A stretch of 64,000 nt of DNA from Archivesica marissinica (lineage: Eukaryota > Mollusca > Bivalvia > Venerida > Vesicomyidae): NCBI GenBank assembly GCA_014843695.1, contig CM026402.1:20259776-20323775 (forward strand). Reading direction: 5' to 3'. Shown in pieces: positions 1 to 10,175 of the stretch. A program made the position numbers and the translations under genes. Numbering within the stretch: position 1 is the stretch's first letter; every line of letters begins with the position of its first letter. The notes below the pieces were generated by a model that saw only the letters and a program-made list of their open reading frames with translations, ran no database searches and had not been told where the DNA came from.

Positions 1-751
1 GCACACCCTGAATGCATGGCATCTTGCTTAGAATCGTGCGTGTCTCTGTTGTTGTTCTTAGTTGTTTGAACAAGCAAGCACACCCTGAATGCATGACATA
101 TTGCTTAGAATCGTGCGTTTCTCTGTTGTTGTTCTTAGTTGTTTGAACAAGCAAGCACACCCTGAATGCATGACATCTTGCTTAGAATCGTGCGTTTCTC
201 TGTTGTGTTCTTAGTTATTTGAACAAGCAAGCACACCCTGAATACATGGCATCTTGCTTAGAATCGTGCGTGTCTCTGTTGTTGTTCTTAGTTGTTTGAA
301 CAAGCAAGCACACCCTGAATGCATGACATATTGCTTAGAATCGTGCGTTTCTCTGTTGTTGTTCTTAGTTATTTGAACGAGCAAGCACACCATGAATACA
401 TGAAATCTTGCTTAGAATCGTGCATGTCTCTGTTGTTGTTCTTAGTTATTTGAACAAGCAAGCACACCCTGAATACAGGGCATCTTGCTTAGAATCGTGC
501 GTTTCTGTGTTGTTGTTCTTAGTTATTTGAACAAGCAAGCACACCCTGAATACATGGCATATTGCTTAGAATCGTGCGTGTTTCTGTTGTTGTTCTTAGT
601 TATTTGAACAATCAAGCACACCCTGAATACATGGCATCTTGCTTAGAATCGTGCGTGTCTCTGTTGTTGTTCTTAGTTATTTGAACAAGCAAGCACACCC
701 TGAATACATGACATCTTGCTTAGAATCGTGCGTTTCTCTGTTGTTGTTCTT
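1..751. repeat. Minisatellite, 77-bp unit, about 9.7 copies
   Basis: Direct repeats begin GCACACCCTGAATGCATG and end TTTGAACAAGCAA. Successive unit starts at 1, 78 and 155 give a 77-bp period. Units differ by point changes (for example GTGTCT versus GTTTCT, and GTTGTTTG versus GTTATTTG). The array is cut by the left edge of the window, so its true length is unknown. Its short open frames are periodic artefacts. Confidence 0.95.
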
Positions 752-789
752 TTATCTGATTGTTGTCAGTACATGAAGGTCAGACATGC

Positions 790-865
790 GTAGTCACTAT
801 CTCCCTCTCTCTCTCCACACCTCCCTCCCCCTCCTCCATCCCCTCCCTCTCTCTTTCTATCCCCC
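790..865. repeat. Pyrimidine-rich low-complexity tract
   Basis: About 75 bases consist almost only of C and T (CTCTCTCTCC and CCTCCC runs). It lies between the 77-bp array and AT-rich unique sequence (866-1099) in which I see nothing else. Confidence 0.7.
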
Positions 866-1110
866 TTCTCAAGTGTCATTTACTATACATAATTATCTTT
901 TCAAACATAAATCAACGTATATAGCACTGACAACTTTAACCATTATTTTTCCTCTATAAATGAACTTGTTTATAGCTGTCATGTGTGTTTAAAACAGTAT
1001 TTGGGAAGAGCTGTCTCTAATGTTCTAAGAAAGTGTGGCTCGACCCATTCTTGCTTTCTTTGCATATTGTGTATGTAGATTATGTGTCATAATGAGTAAA
1101 CTAAGACTAC

Positions 1111-1343
1111 TTTATACAAATTTATTTTAGCTCGATTGCGAAACAAGTTATTTCAACTTATATAAATCACTCTCGAGACCTCATTCCTGATGGAATCCAT
1201 TGCCACGAGGGAGAGAGAAGAGGCAATGTGGAATTTAAATGCCTTGCCTAAGGGCACAATCGTAACGGCTCCAGTGGGGCTCGAACTCCGGACCTTTCGC
1301 ACCTGGAGCGAACGCCTATCCACTGCGCTATCACGACTTCCAC
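1111..1343 (-). mobile_element. SINE-A copy with perfect 11-bp target-site duplication
   Basis: Read on the minus strand, a tRNA-like head (box A TAGCGCAGTGG, box B near AGTTCGAGCCCC) is followed by the SINE-A body (CCTTAGGCAAGGCATTTAAA, CTCTCCCTCGTGGC, GATGGATTCCATCAGGAATG) and the tail CTTGTTTCGCAATCGAGC. It is flanked by ACTAAGACTAC at 1100-1110 and 1342-1352, which marks it as a target-primed insertion. The downstream stretch up to 1769 shows nothing I can assign. Confidence 0.92.
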
Positions 1344-1769
1344 TAAGACTACCTTCATGCATATCATGATTGTAACAGGTATCTGAAGGTATCCGTTCTC
1401 TTGAAGTTGTTGTAATGGTGGTGAAAGCACGTTGTCGTGTGAAATAAAATGGCGTCATAATAGAGTTCCTATACTGTAAAACCCAACTCGATAATGATTA
1501 TCTTTATCCGATTTTCAATTACATCGGAGATTTATAAATGACAGAACTTGGAAACATCACACAGTCTCACATAATCTCGGCGGCTGTCGCTTATTTGTCT
1601 CCGATTACATGCATTTTGTTTTTTCATTAACAGCTTCCAGTACATGCGATGCATAGACACAGTTCCAATAGAATAAGTCACACATCAGTGCAGGGTCGGC
1701 TACCTGGTTGCTTTTAGTACATATTTGATTTTTAAGGTTAATATATAAGTACATTGTTTGACAATTTCA

Positions 1770-1862
1770 AGTGAAGACGCTATCCAGCTGACTTGTGGAA
1801 GGTCGGTGGTTCTAACCGGGTATGCGTCCGTTTTACACGGAGGGTAGTTATCCACCGGTGTG
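1770..1862 (+). mobile_element. SINE-F relic (3' body fragment)
   Basis: Contains CTATCCAGCTGACTTGTGG and GGAAGGTCGGTGGTTCTA, which match the second half of the better SINE-F copy at 52014-52215. The tRNA-like head is missing. The rest of 1863-2189 is AT-rich with no recognisable feature. Confidence 0.5.
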
Positions 1863-2189
1863 ACATAAGCTGTCGGTGAGAGCTTAGACCCCAAAACAAA
1901 CAGTGTAGAATTTCATAAAATAGAAAACCAAATATAAAAATGTAATACAGAAATGTATATAAAGGTTTCAACAAATACAACAAAAATATGTACGTCATGT
2001 GTACATAAGATTATAACGCATTATATACATAATATAATACACATTGCACATGTAAACATGAAGCTATGCATTATAGAGTTATTGACGTATAACAGATGCA
2101 CAGTCTATAAACATCTATAACATGGGGTAAGAACACTGTACACCATATAAGCATACCACAGACAGATTACCTATTATTGGCGGTGGAAG

Positions 2190-2460
2190 ACGGATCTGTA
2201 GTCCAGTGGTAACACGCTGGACTGGTAATCCAGGGATCGCAGGTTCGATCCCCCGTCTGACCATAATAAAATTAACAGTCTTTCAGATGGGACGTTAAAC
2301 CGAGATCTCGTGTCGGTGCTTTACACTGTGCACGTAAAGGAACAAGAGGAGATTCTGGAATGGGTCTCTGTCTGTATCATTGCACTATTCTCCAACAATC
2401 TAAAATGACTAATCTCTTCAGGAGGCGTCGCTCATATGGGCAAACGACGATAAATAAACT
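2190..2460 (+). mobile_element. SINE-C copy, full length
   Basis: The tRNA-like head has GTAGTCCAGTGGTAACACG (box A region) and CAGGTTCGATCCCCCG (box B). The core CAGTCTTTCAGATGGGACG and TCGGTGCTTTACAC follow, then AATGACTAATCTCTTCAGG and a tail ending CGACGATAAATAAAC. This is one of eleven copies. The core resembles central domains shared by widespread animal SINE superfamilies, but I cannot assign a superfamily without a repeat-library search. Confidence 0.9.
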
Positions 2461-2514
2461 TATATATTCAGTCTGCCGATTTGGTTAGAGAAGACCACTT
2501 ACATTTCCGGGGTA

Positions 2515-2616
2515 GAAACTCAAGTATCCAACCTCAACACGTTGAGGGCCTCATGGTAAATTAACTTGAGTTCTCTCGTAAAATAATGTCTTTATTATTA
2601 TTATTATTAACATTAA

Positions 2617-2647
<31 letters not shown>

Positions 2648-2650
2648 GCA
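2515..2650 (+). mobile_element. LINE 3' tail fragment ending in (ATT)n
   Basis: The sequence TTGAGGGCCTCATGGTAAAT, then GAGTTCTCTCGTAAAATAAT, then (ATT)n is the reverse complement of the ends at 18655, 34309 and 41895. The trinucleotide run here is therefore best read as a LINE 3' tail, not an isolated microsatellite. 2651-2902 holds an AT-rich dinucleotide-like stretch and nothing else I can call. Confidence 0.7.
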
Positions 2651-2902
2651 AGCGACTGACAATGTTCTCACCTATTTTATCACGTGTCCCTGATATGGAG
2701 CGAACACATGGAACCCTGGTGATAGCGATGAAATGTGAGTTCTGACAACGGTGTGTTAGACCACTCGCCCACGGAGGTTCGAATATATACATATGATATT
2801 ATATATTATATTATGATATATTATTATATTCATATATATATTTACATTGAGCAGAAATCTGTTCTTATATAGAAACTAAACACATTTTAACCAATTTAGC
2901 GT

Positions 2903-3156
2903 TCGCCTCTGTGGTCGAGTGATTAAGGTCGCTGACTTGTATACCACTGTAACCTATCATCACTGATGGTCACGGGATCGAGCCCCGCTCGAGCCCCGCT
3001 CATTTAAATGAAAAAGTTGGCAGTTTCTTATGGAGGTTGGTGCACCCAAGTACTGGTTAACCGCTGGAGCCTGCCCAGGAAAGGTGTTGTTAATAAACTG
3101 CCCGCCGGCGATATAGCCCAAAATGGTGCAAGCGTAAAACCCGAAATATAACATAA
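2903..3156 (+). mobile_element. SINE-D copy, class-II tRNA-like head
   Basis: The head CTCTGTGGTCGAGTGATTAA, a long variable-arm-like insert (ACTGTAACCTATCATCACTG) and box B GGTCACGGGATCGAGCCCCG resemble Ser/Leu-type tRNAs. The body has AGTTGGCAGTTTCTTA and AGCCTGCCCAGGAAAGG. The 3' end is GGCGATATAGCCCAAAATGG and AAACCCGAAATATAACATA. The CGAGCCCCGCT box-B segment is locally duplicated. Confidence 0.85.
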
Positions 3157-3439
3157 CAGAACTAATTTAGCAGTGTAAATTACTAAGAACATTCTATGAT
3201 TGTGAACTAGTCATAAACTATTTCTCTGGCAGTTTTTTTTCAATCGTCCAACTACATCGCTAAGAGAAAATGAAAATGAATCATAAGACACGTTAGCTAT
3301 AAATTTTATTCATGCACATGTTTGGCAGAGGACAGATGTCGCTGCCATTTTGATAATGAAATATCGGTATCCATAATGCATGATTGAACTGGTAACAATA
3401 GACTTTGCAACATGTTGCAACATTGATTTTTAGTAATGA

Positions 3440-3580
3440 AATTATTTGTTTGTTGTGTTGGGGGTCGGGTGGGTCTAACGTGGCGCCAACAGCTTAGGGC
3501 ATATGGCGATTCTCCAGCTGTTATTGGTGGAAGAAGACCCCCGGGCGACCCTCCTAGCGATATTTCGGGCACGGATGCGT
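3440..3580 (+). mobile_element. Interspersed repeat relic (SINE-F-like 3' domain)
   Basis: Contains GGCGCCAACAGCTTAGG, CATATGGCGATTCTCCAGC and TTGGTGGAAGAAGACCCCC. Related degenerate copies occur at 56215-56330 and 59275-59385. No tRNA head is visible. A 68-codon open frame across it is explained by the repeat. 3157-3439 holds nothing recognisable. Confidence 0.5.
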
Positions 3581-3681
3581 GTAGTATTCAATGGAATGAA
3601 ATAAACAATCAATCAGTCGCTGTGTGTGTACATTACTATTAATTTAGTATGATACCATTGGACTGTGTGCCATTATTTAAC

Positions 3682-3923
3682 ATTATTTATTTTACAACGA
3701 TTGCGAAGCAAGTTCTAACAATTTATATTAATCACTTTCGTTGGCGCGGATGAAAGCGTATATGTGGTCATTAATGTGGGAGGAAACCGGAGTATCCGGA
3801 GAAAACCCACATGTCCGATCTGGCGACCACCGTACCATCTCACATACTTCCCGGTCCGAGGATCGAACCCGGGTTGCATTTGGTGAGAAGCGAGCGCGCT
3901 AACCACTACGCTAATCGGACAGC
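3682..3923 (-). mobile_element. SINE-B copy
   Basis: On the minus strand: head CCGATTAGCGTAGTGGTTAG, box B AACCCGGGTTCGATCCTCGG, body GGAAGTATGTGAGATGGTAC and GTTTTCTCCGGATACTCCGG, then ACGAAAGTGATTAATATA and tail CTTGCTTCGCAATCGTTG. The last two motifs are close to the SINE-A tail. Confidence 0.9.
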
Positions 3924-4054
3924 CTAATGTGACACTATTGGTTGGTATCACCTAGAGACACAAGTGTTTTTTGTAGGAGTGTACCGGAAAGATAACGGAT
4001 GCTCAATACCTAGATGTTGTACTATTACTATGATGGACTTATGCTTAACTATTT

Positions 4055-4240
4055 CACCGCCAATGTCGCATAAAAGCGACTTTGAAAAAAGCCGAGAACC
4101 AGACTAGATAGAACAGAACGTGCCGTCTAATCAGGCTGTATGCTGAAGCACCTATCGGAATAGCAAACAATATAGATCCTGATCAGACGCGGCGATACGC
4201 CACGGCTGATCTGAATCTATGTTGTTGCACATTGACATGG
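4055..4240. mobile_element. Degenerate MITE relic related to 33735-33958
   Basis: Shares ATAGATCCTGATCAGACGCG and adjacent GGCG with the 33.7-kb element. The termini are eroded and no TTAA pair is clear. 3924-4054 is unassigned. Confidence 0.45.
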
Positions 4241-4267
4241 ATTAACAATAGAGTAACAATGAATAGA

Positions 4268-4709
4268 CAGCTAATACCTGCCCTATCTTTCACATCATCA
4301 GCTAATACCTGCCCTATCTTTCACAGCATCAGCTAATACTTGCCCTATCTTTCACATCATCAGCTAATACTTGCCCTATCTTTCACATCATCAGCTAATA
4401 CTTGCCCTATCTTTCACATCATCAGCTAATACTTGCCCTATCTTTCACATCATCAGCTAATACTTGCCCTATCTTTCACATCATCAGCTAATACTTGCCC
4501 TATCTTTCACATCATCAGCTAATACTTGCCCTATCTTTCACATCATCAGCTAATACTTGCCCTATCTTTCACATCATCAGCTAATACTTGCCCTATCTTT
4601 CACATCATCAGCTAATACTTGCCCTATCTTTCACATCATCAGCTAATACTTGCCCTATCTTTCACATCATCAGCTAATACTTGCCCTATTTTTCACATCA
4701 TCAGCTAAT
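4268..4709. repeat. Minisatellite, 31-bp unit, about 14 copies
   Basis: Very homogeneous repeats of CAGCTAATACTTGCCCTATC followed by TTTCACATCAT. The first two copies carry ACCTGCC in place of ACTTGCC. The array passes directly into the 42-bp repeat. Confidence 0.97.
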
Positions 4710-4925
4710 GTTTCTTTGGATCTTACCCTTTATTTTACATTTTAATTTTATGTTTTGAAATTGTCCTATATTTCACATTTTAATTATATGTTTATTTTGA
4801 ACTTGCCCTATATTTCACATTTTAATTATATGTTTATTTTGAACTTGCCCTATATTTTACATTTTAATTATATGTTTATTTTGAACTTGCCCTATATGTC
4901 ACATTTACAGTTATTGTTTTCTATG
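4710..4925. repeat. Minisatellite, 42-bp unit, about 5 degenerate copies
   Basis: Units read AACTTGCCCTATATTTCACA, then TTTTAATTATATGTTTATTTTG. The half CTTGCCCTATNTTTCACAT is shared with the preceding 31-bp unit, so the arrays probably have a common origin. An open frame with repeated FNYMFILNLPYI is periodic, because 42 is divisible by 3. Confidence 0.9.
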
Positions 4926-5093
4926 ATATTACCCTTTCAAATTGATTATTCGGGAAAATGATAGCGTAATTAAAATTTGAGATGGTTTATTATGTCAGCA
5001 GCAGTAGCGGAGTTCGTCCTTTCACAGCAAAAATAGGCAATTTGTAATATCTGACTCTTTACGAACTAGGCATGCCAAATGCAAAAGTCGCAA

Positions 5094-6612
5094 GCGTACA
5101 GTCTTCTTGCTTTAACTGTATACAGAGTGATGCATACCTCTTGCTTTAACTGTATGCAGAGTGATGCAGACTTCTTGCGTTAACTGTATACAGAGTGATG
5201 CAGACTTCTTGCGTTAACTGTATACAGAGTGATGCAGACTTCTTGCTTTAACTGTATATAGAGTAATGCAGACTTCTTGCTTTAGCTGTATACAGAGTGA
5301 TGCAGACTTCTTGCTTTAACTCAGTGTATGCAGAGTGATGTAGACTTCTTGCTTTAACTGTATATAGAGTAATGCAGACTTCTTGCTTTAGCTGTATACA
5401 GAGTGATGCAGACTTCTTGCTTTAACTGTATATAGAGTGATGCAGACGTCTTGCTTTAACTGTATGTAGAGTGATGCGGACTTCTTGCTTTAACTGTATG
5501 TATTGTGATACAGACGTATTGCTTTAACTGTATGCAGAGTGATGCGGACTTCTTACTTTAACTGTATGTATTGTGATACAGACGTCTTGCTTTAACTGTA
5601 TGCAGAGTGATGCGGACTTCTTGCTTTAACTGTATGTATTGTGATACAGACGTCTTGCTTTAACTGTATGCAGAGTGATGCAGACTTCTTGCTTTAACTG
5701 TATGCAGAGTGATACAGACTTCTTGCTTTAACTGTATGCAGAGTGATACAGACTTCTTGCTTTAACTGTATGCAGAGTGATACAGACTTCTTGCTTTAAC
5801 TGTATGCAGAGTGATGCAGCCTTCTTGCTTTAACTGTATGCAGAGTGGTGCAGACTTCTTGCTTTAACTGTATGCAGAGTGATACAGACTTCTTGCTTTA
5901 ACTGTATGCAGAGCGATGCAGACTTCTTGCTTTAACTGTATGCAGAGTGGTGCAGACTTCTTGCTTTAACTGTATACAGAGTGATGCAGACTTCTTGCGT
6001 TAACTGTATGCAGCGTGATGCAAACTTCTTGCTTTAACTGTATGCAGAGTGATACAGACGTCTTGCTTTAACTGTATGCAGAGTGATGCAGACTTCTTGC
6101 TTTAACTGTATGCAGAGTGATACAGACTTCTTGCTTTAACTGTATGCAGAGTGATACAGACTTCTTGCTTTAACTGTATGCAGAGTGATACAGACTTCTT
6201 GCTTTAACTGTATGCAGAGTGATGTAGGCGTCTTGCTTTAACTGTATACAGAGTGATGCAGACTTCTTGCTTTAACTGTATGCAGAGTGATGCAGACTTC
6301 CTGCTTTAACGGTATACAGAGTGATGCAGACTTCCTGCTTTAACTGTATACAGAGTGATGCAGACTTCTTGCTTTAACTGTATGCAGAGTGATGCAGACT
6401 TCTTGCTTTAACTGTGATGTAGAAGAGTGATGCAGACTTCTTGCTTTAACTGTGATGTAGAAGAGTGATGCAGACTTCCTGCTTTAACTGTATACAGAGT
6501 GATGCAGACTTCTTGCTTTAACTGTATATAGAGTGATGCAGACTTATTGTTTTAATTGTATGCAGAGTGATGCAGACCTCTTGCTTTAACGGCATACAGA
6601 GTGATGCAGATG
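5094..6612. repeat. Minisatellite, 34-bp unit, about 44 copies
   Basis: Units read GACTTCTTGCTTTAACTGTA, then TGCAGAGTGATGCA. Variants include CTGTATGTATTGTGATACAGA blocks around 5490-5650 and two units with CTGTGATGTAGAAGAG near 6420-6460, suggesting local expansion of variants. 4926-5093 and 6613-6963 hold no recognisable feature. Confidence 0.96.
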
Positions 6613-6963
6613 CAAATCAGCAAGTGAAAAGAAAACGGAATTTAGTTCTGTATAATTAGTTCTGCTTTGTTTTATAAAAAGGAGAATATAGGAATGTTTT
6701 CTGTTTGGAAATCTCCCCGAGTAGGATCATTTATCAAGCGTCGTATACACCATGAATAATTGATGTAAATAGTAAAAACAGCCTCTTGCCATGCTTTCGT
6801 TTGCTCCTTAAAAGCGCATTAGCTGATTCCATTTAGAATCAGATAACCCAGTCAATACTGGCTCTCGTTCGTCACAGCATCCCCGTGGGGGTTCACGTGC
6901 TTGTGTGCAATGCTTTGTGTCCTTTTTTGTTTCAAATCTGTTTTATGCATGTCTATATCCATT

Positions 6964-7195
6964 GTGGAAGTTGTGCTAGCGCAGTGGTAGCACGTTCGCT
7001 TCATGTGCGAAATGTCCAGAGTTCGAGCCAAGCTATAGCCGTTACGATTGTACCCGTATGCATTATAATTCCACGTTGCCTCTTCTTTCTCCCTCGTGAC
7101 GATGGATTCTTTCAGGAATGAGGTATCGAACGTGATTGATATAAGTTGTTAGACCTTGTTTCGCAATCGGGCTAATATAAATTTGTCTACATAAA
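6964..7195 (+). mobile_element. SINE-A copy, diverged
   Basis: Head GCTAGCGCAGTGGTAGCACG, box B AGAGTTCGAGCCAAG, body ATTCCACGTTGCCTCTTC and tail CTTGTTTCGCAATCGGGC. Several substitutions in the body indicate an older copy. 7196-7641 is AT-rich with no assignable feature. Confidence 0.85.
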
Positions 7196-7641
7196 ATTAT
7201 CCTCTGTCATATTTCAAACAGGGACAGAGCCTATGATGTCCATTTTCATTTTATATTGGCGAATGAACTGTAATGCTATCCTGTCTTGTATTTCGTTTCG
7301 ACAATGATATTACCAACCTATTTACATACATGTAGAACACGTGCGTGATATATTTACGCCGAACACAGTTGTTGTCTATATATTGCTGATAGGAAAATTA
7401 ACAACAACATAAATTACCTGGTGATACAAATATCAGTTTCGTGATAGCGTATCGTCGAAACAAATGCGGACAAAAGAAAGAAATGTGATTTCGGTGTTAT
7501 ATGTGATTTATACTTGAATTTTTGTTGTGTGTAAACGTATGTGTATGTTACATATATGGAGAACACAATAAATGAAGCACAGTCTACATCCGTTATGTCA
7601 AAGTCGGTTATGTCGAATTATCCGGTTATCTTGAAGTCTAA

Positions 7642-7742
7642 ATAACATTTAGTGACGATGGCAGATGGCACGAACATATTAACACTATTATATCTTCAGC
7701 TTCTAAAGTTTTGTCATCGGTGAGGGCTTTAACATTTAAACT
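7642..7742 (+). pseudogene. LINE reverse-transcriptase fragment (upstream part)
   Basis: One frame reads ITFSDDGRWHEHINTIISSA, then SKVLSSVRALTFKL. This resembles the segment after the catalytic core in CR1/jockey-like non-LTR reverse transcriptases (DDLKWNEHI...ASKRLGLLRRL type). The reading frame is lost exactly where the 36-bp array starts. The matching C-terminal end lies beyond the array at 8211, so the array occupies an internally deleted LINE. The family clade is not determined. Confidence 0.65.
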
Positions 7743-8183
7743 ACTAGAGGACATAGAAAACGCACGCCTACATTATATATTATATACCAGAGGACATAGA
7801 AAACGCACACCTACATTATATACTAGAGGACATAGAAACCACACACATACATTATATACTAGAGGACATAGAAAACGCACGCCTACATTATATATTAGAG
7901 GATATAGAAAACGCATACCTACATTATATACCATAGGACATAGAAAACGCACACCTACATTATATACTAGAGGACATAGAAAACGCACGCCTACATTATA
8001 TACTAGAGGACATAGAAAACGCGCGCCTACATTATATACTAGAGGACATAGAAAACGCATACCTACATTATATACTAGAGGACATAGAAAACGCACGCCT
8101 ACATTATATACTAGAGGACATAGAAAACGCACACCTACATTATATACTAGAGGACATAGAAAACGCACACCTACATTATATAC
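7743..8183. repeat. 36-bp TIR-type array, about 12 copies
   Basis: Units read TACTAGAGGACATAGAAAAC, then GCACACCTACATTATA, the same monomer as at 20981 and 44881. There is more unit divergence than in the large array (CATACC, GCGCGCC and CACATAC variants). The right-hand inverted end of the parent element is not present here. Both strands are open because 36 is a multiple of 3; no protein is inferred. Confidence 0.95.
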
Positions 8184-8210
8184 TATTTATTCAAATCTGT
8201 TTCAAATTTA

Positions 8211-8306
8211 GATATCAGAAAATCCCGGTCGCTAAATAGTTTTAAAAGTAAATTAAAAGCAATCTGCAAACCGCCAGACGTACCCATGCAGTTACCTTTT
8301 TCCTAG
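8211..8306 (+). pseudogene. LINE ORF2-like C-terminal remnant
   Basis: The frame reads DIRKSRSLNSFKSKLKAI and continues to a TAG stop at 8304-8306. The pattern S-L-N-x-F-K-x-K-L-K is typical of the extreme C terminus of CR1/jockey-type LINE proteins (LPxxIRxSxSLxxFKxKLK). It pairs with the fragment at 7642. The conserved segment between them has been deleted and replaced by the array. Confidence 0.55.
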
Positions 8307-8324
8307 GCTAAATAATATATTCTG

Positions 8325-8795
8325 CTTTAGGTTGTAAAACAACAAATAAATTGCCTATTTTAATACATAGTAAAAAGTAAAAACATACATTCTGTTCGTT
8401 TCCAATCTTTCATTTCTTCTGATACCACATCCACTGTGAAGAGGTATTCAAATGAAACTGTAAAAGAGCAAAACTCTTCCAATTACAATGTTTTCCATAT
8501 CCGGTGCTCACCTGTGAATAACGTCACTGTGTTTACACACTGTATTCCTCCGCCAAATAATACAATATACCAACCTTCAGTTTGCAATGGCCTGAATTCT
8601 TATACCACATCTTTTCTACACATCAACTAGTCTGAAGTCTTCTCAAGTCACATAATTTCTCAAAAAACACAAAACACGCTGCCTGTCATGAAAATACATT
8701 TTTACCAAAAAGAAAAATGAACTATATTAGTTATTGGAACTACATTCGATCGCGGATGCCATTCTGCCTATTTACGTATATACAACCTTTACATG
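8325..8795. repeat. Dispersed duplicate, copy 1 (matches 60918-61375)
   Basis: Shared stretches in the same order include TACATAGTAAAAAGTAAAAA, TTTCATTTCTTCTGATACCA, CACTGTGAAGAGGTATTCAA, CCAACCTTCAGTTTGCAATG and ACACATCAACTAGTCTGAAG. The copy ends about 100 bases before the exon at 8897. Copy 2 lacks a segment around TTCCAATTACAATGTTTTCC. No coding or transposon ends are recognised. Confidence 0.85.
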
Positions 8796-8896
8796 CACGA
8801 TTAAAGCCTCATTGCAGATTGACTTAGTGTTCAAATGAGTTTTATAGTCTGTGTAGGTAGTATTATATTATTATATGTATATTTATATATTTTCAG

Positions 8897-8983
8897 TTCG
8901 GTATGGCTTTTGGTACAATCTACCACAGTACGATAGACAGGCCTTTGACGACGGATATTCTCGGCTGAATGATGTATGCAAAA
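8897..8983 (+). CDS. Uncharacterised membrane-anchored protein gene, first visible exon
   Basis: Acceptor ATATATTTTCAG and donor AAA/GTGAGT bound an 87-base exon. It opens with two bases completing a split codon, reads RYGFWYNLPQYDRQAFDDGY then SRLNDVCK, and ends one base into a codon. That base plus CG at 38014 makes a Thr codon, so the phase joins exactly to the exon at 38014. The content is aromatic and acidic with one cysteine, which would suit an N-terminal part of an extracellular domain. No start codon or signal peptide exon is visible upstream in the window. The intervening intron would be 29,030 bp. The call rests on splice signals, phase agreement and coherent composition; I do not recognise a named family. 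The exon could belong to a different isoform. Confidence 0.62.
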
Positions 8984-9067
8984 GTGAGTTGATTATCTTT
9001 CCGTCGGCATTTTATTTGATCTAAATACTGTTCATTAAAGTGCAGTTACAGGCATATATTATTCAAC

Positions 9068-9283
9068 GTCGCTACCAGATGTCCATATGAGCGACGCCAC
9101 GTGATGAGATTTGTCCTTTCTATAGTTTGGGTGATAGTGCAGTGATGCAAACAGAGACCCAATCCAGAGTCTTCTCTGGTTCTTCTGAAAGACTGTTTAT
9201 ATTATCATGGTCTGACGGGGGGGTCGAACCTGCGGTCCGTGGAGTCGCAGTCCAACGTGTTAACCAATGGACTACTGACCCGT
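9068..9283 (-). mobile_element. SINE-C copy
   Basis: The minus strand carries the head AGTCCATTGGTTAACACG, box B with a G-run (AGGTTCGACCCCCC), a shortened core without most of the GGGACGTTAAACC segment, and the tail CATATGGACATCTGGTAGCG. An internal deletion relative to full copies is visible. 8984-9067 is intron sequence with nothing else noted. Confidence 0.85.
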
Positions 9284-9931
9284 TGGTGTGGTATATTTGT
9301 ATCATAAATATACATATTTATATATTTAGGTACATTTTGTACAATAACAAAAGTACCCGCAGTACAACAATGTATAGCACATCCATGATATCAAACAATA
9401 AAACACTTTCAGGGGCGTAGCTTGGATGAAATCGATGTGTAGGCCAACTTAAAACTTAACGCCGGGAGGGGGGTCCGGGGGTCGTCTATTATAGCGTATA
9501 TAATTTAATCCTGGCCTCCTGATTTTTGTTGCAGATTTGGAATTTTTATTTTTTCGATTTTTCGGCGGAAAGTGTAGGCCACGGCCTACACGGCCTACAC
9601 GGCCTATAGGAAGATACGCCAATGACTGTTATGACGTCATACATTTGTACTTGCTGTACTTTATTTTTAATATTGGTCTGCTCTCAATAGACCAGAGTAT
9701 CTTATCGAATCCTATACACAAAAGAACGAAATTATTAATATTATCTAGTAAGACCATTTTATATAAATGTGTGCTTTAAGTAAGATATAAGCTTCAAACA
9801 GATCCAATATGTAACATATTGTTACTGGGTTCGGCGATACGCGCCTCACACAATCCAATATTTTACATATTGAATGATTTATTTTCGGCTTATATCCTAT
9901 AAATACAGCTACTATTCGACTCGGAGGCACA
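9284..9931. other. Intron stretch, weak GC-rich repeat only
   Basis: Holds a G-rich piece (GGGAGGGGGGTCCGGGGG at about 9465) and a short triplet of CGGCCTACA near 9589-9606. I see no coding signal. Short open frames here are not supported by splice or composition evidence. Confidence 0.5.
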
Positions 9932-10152
9932 GCATGTGACGCTTGAACACTCGCTTCTCACCCATGCAACCCGGGTTCGATCCTCGGTCCGGGAAGTATG
10001 TGAGATGGTACTGTGGTCACCAGATTGGACGGGTGGGCTCTCTCCGGGTACTCTGGTTTCCTCCCACACGAATGACCACTTTTACGATTTCGTCTGCGCC
10101 AACGAGAGTTGTTAAGGCTTGTTTCGTAATCGTTGTAAGATAAATAAAGTTT
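9932..10152 (+). mobile_element. SINE-B copy at left edge of the 14-bp array
   Basis: Box B AACCCGGGTTCGATCCTCGG, body GGAAGTATGTGAGATGGTAC and tail GGCTTGTTTCGTAATCGTTG are present. The head is degraded (GTGACGCTTGAACACTCG). The 14-bp array begins about 25 bases after the A-rich tail. Confidence 0.85.
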
Positions 10153-10175
10153 ACACTATAACGTTTGTTTCTTCT

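Noticed and set aside
3436..3642. 68-codon plus-strand open frame
   Set aside because: Lies within an interspersed repeat relic that recurs at 56215 and 59275.
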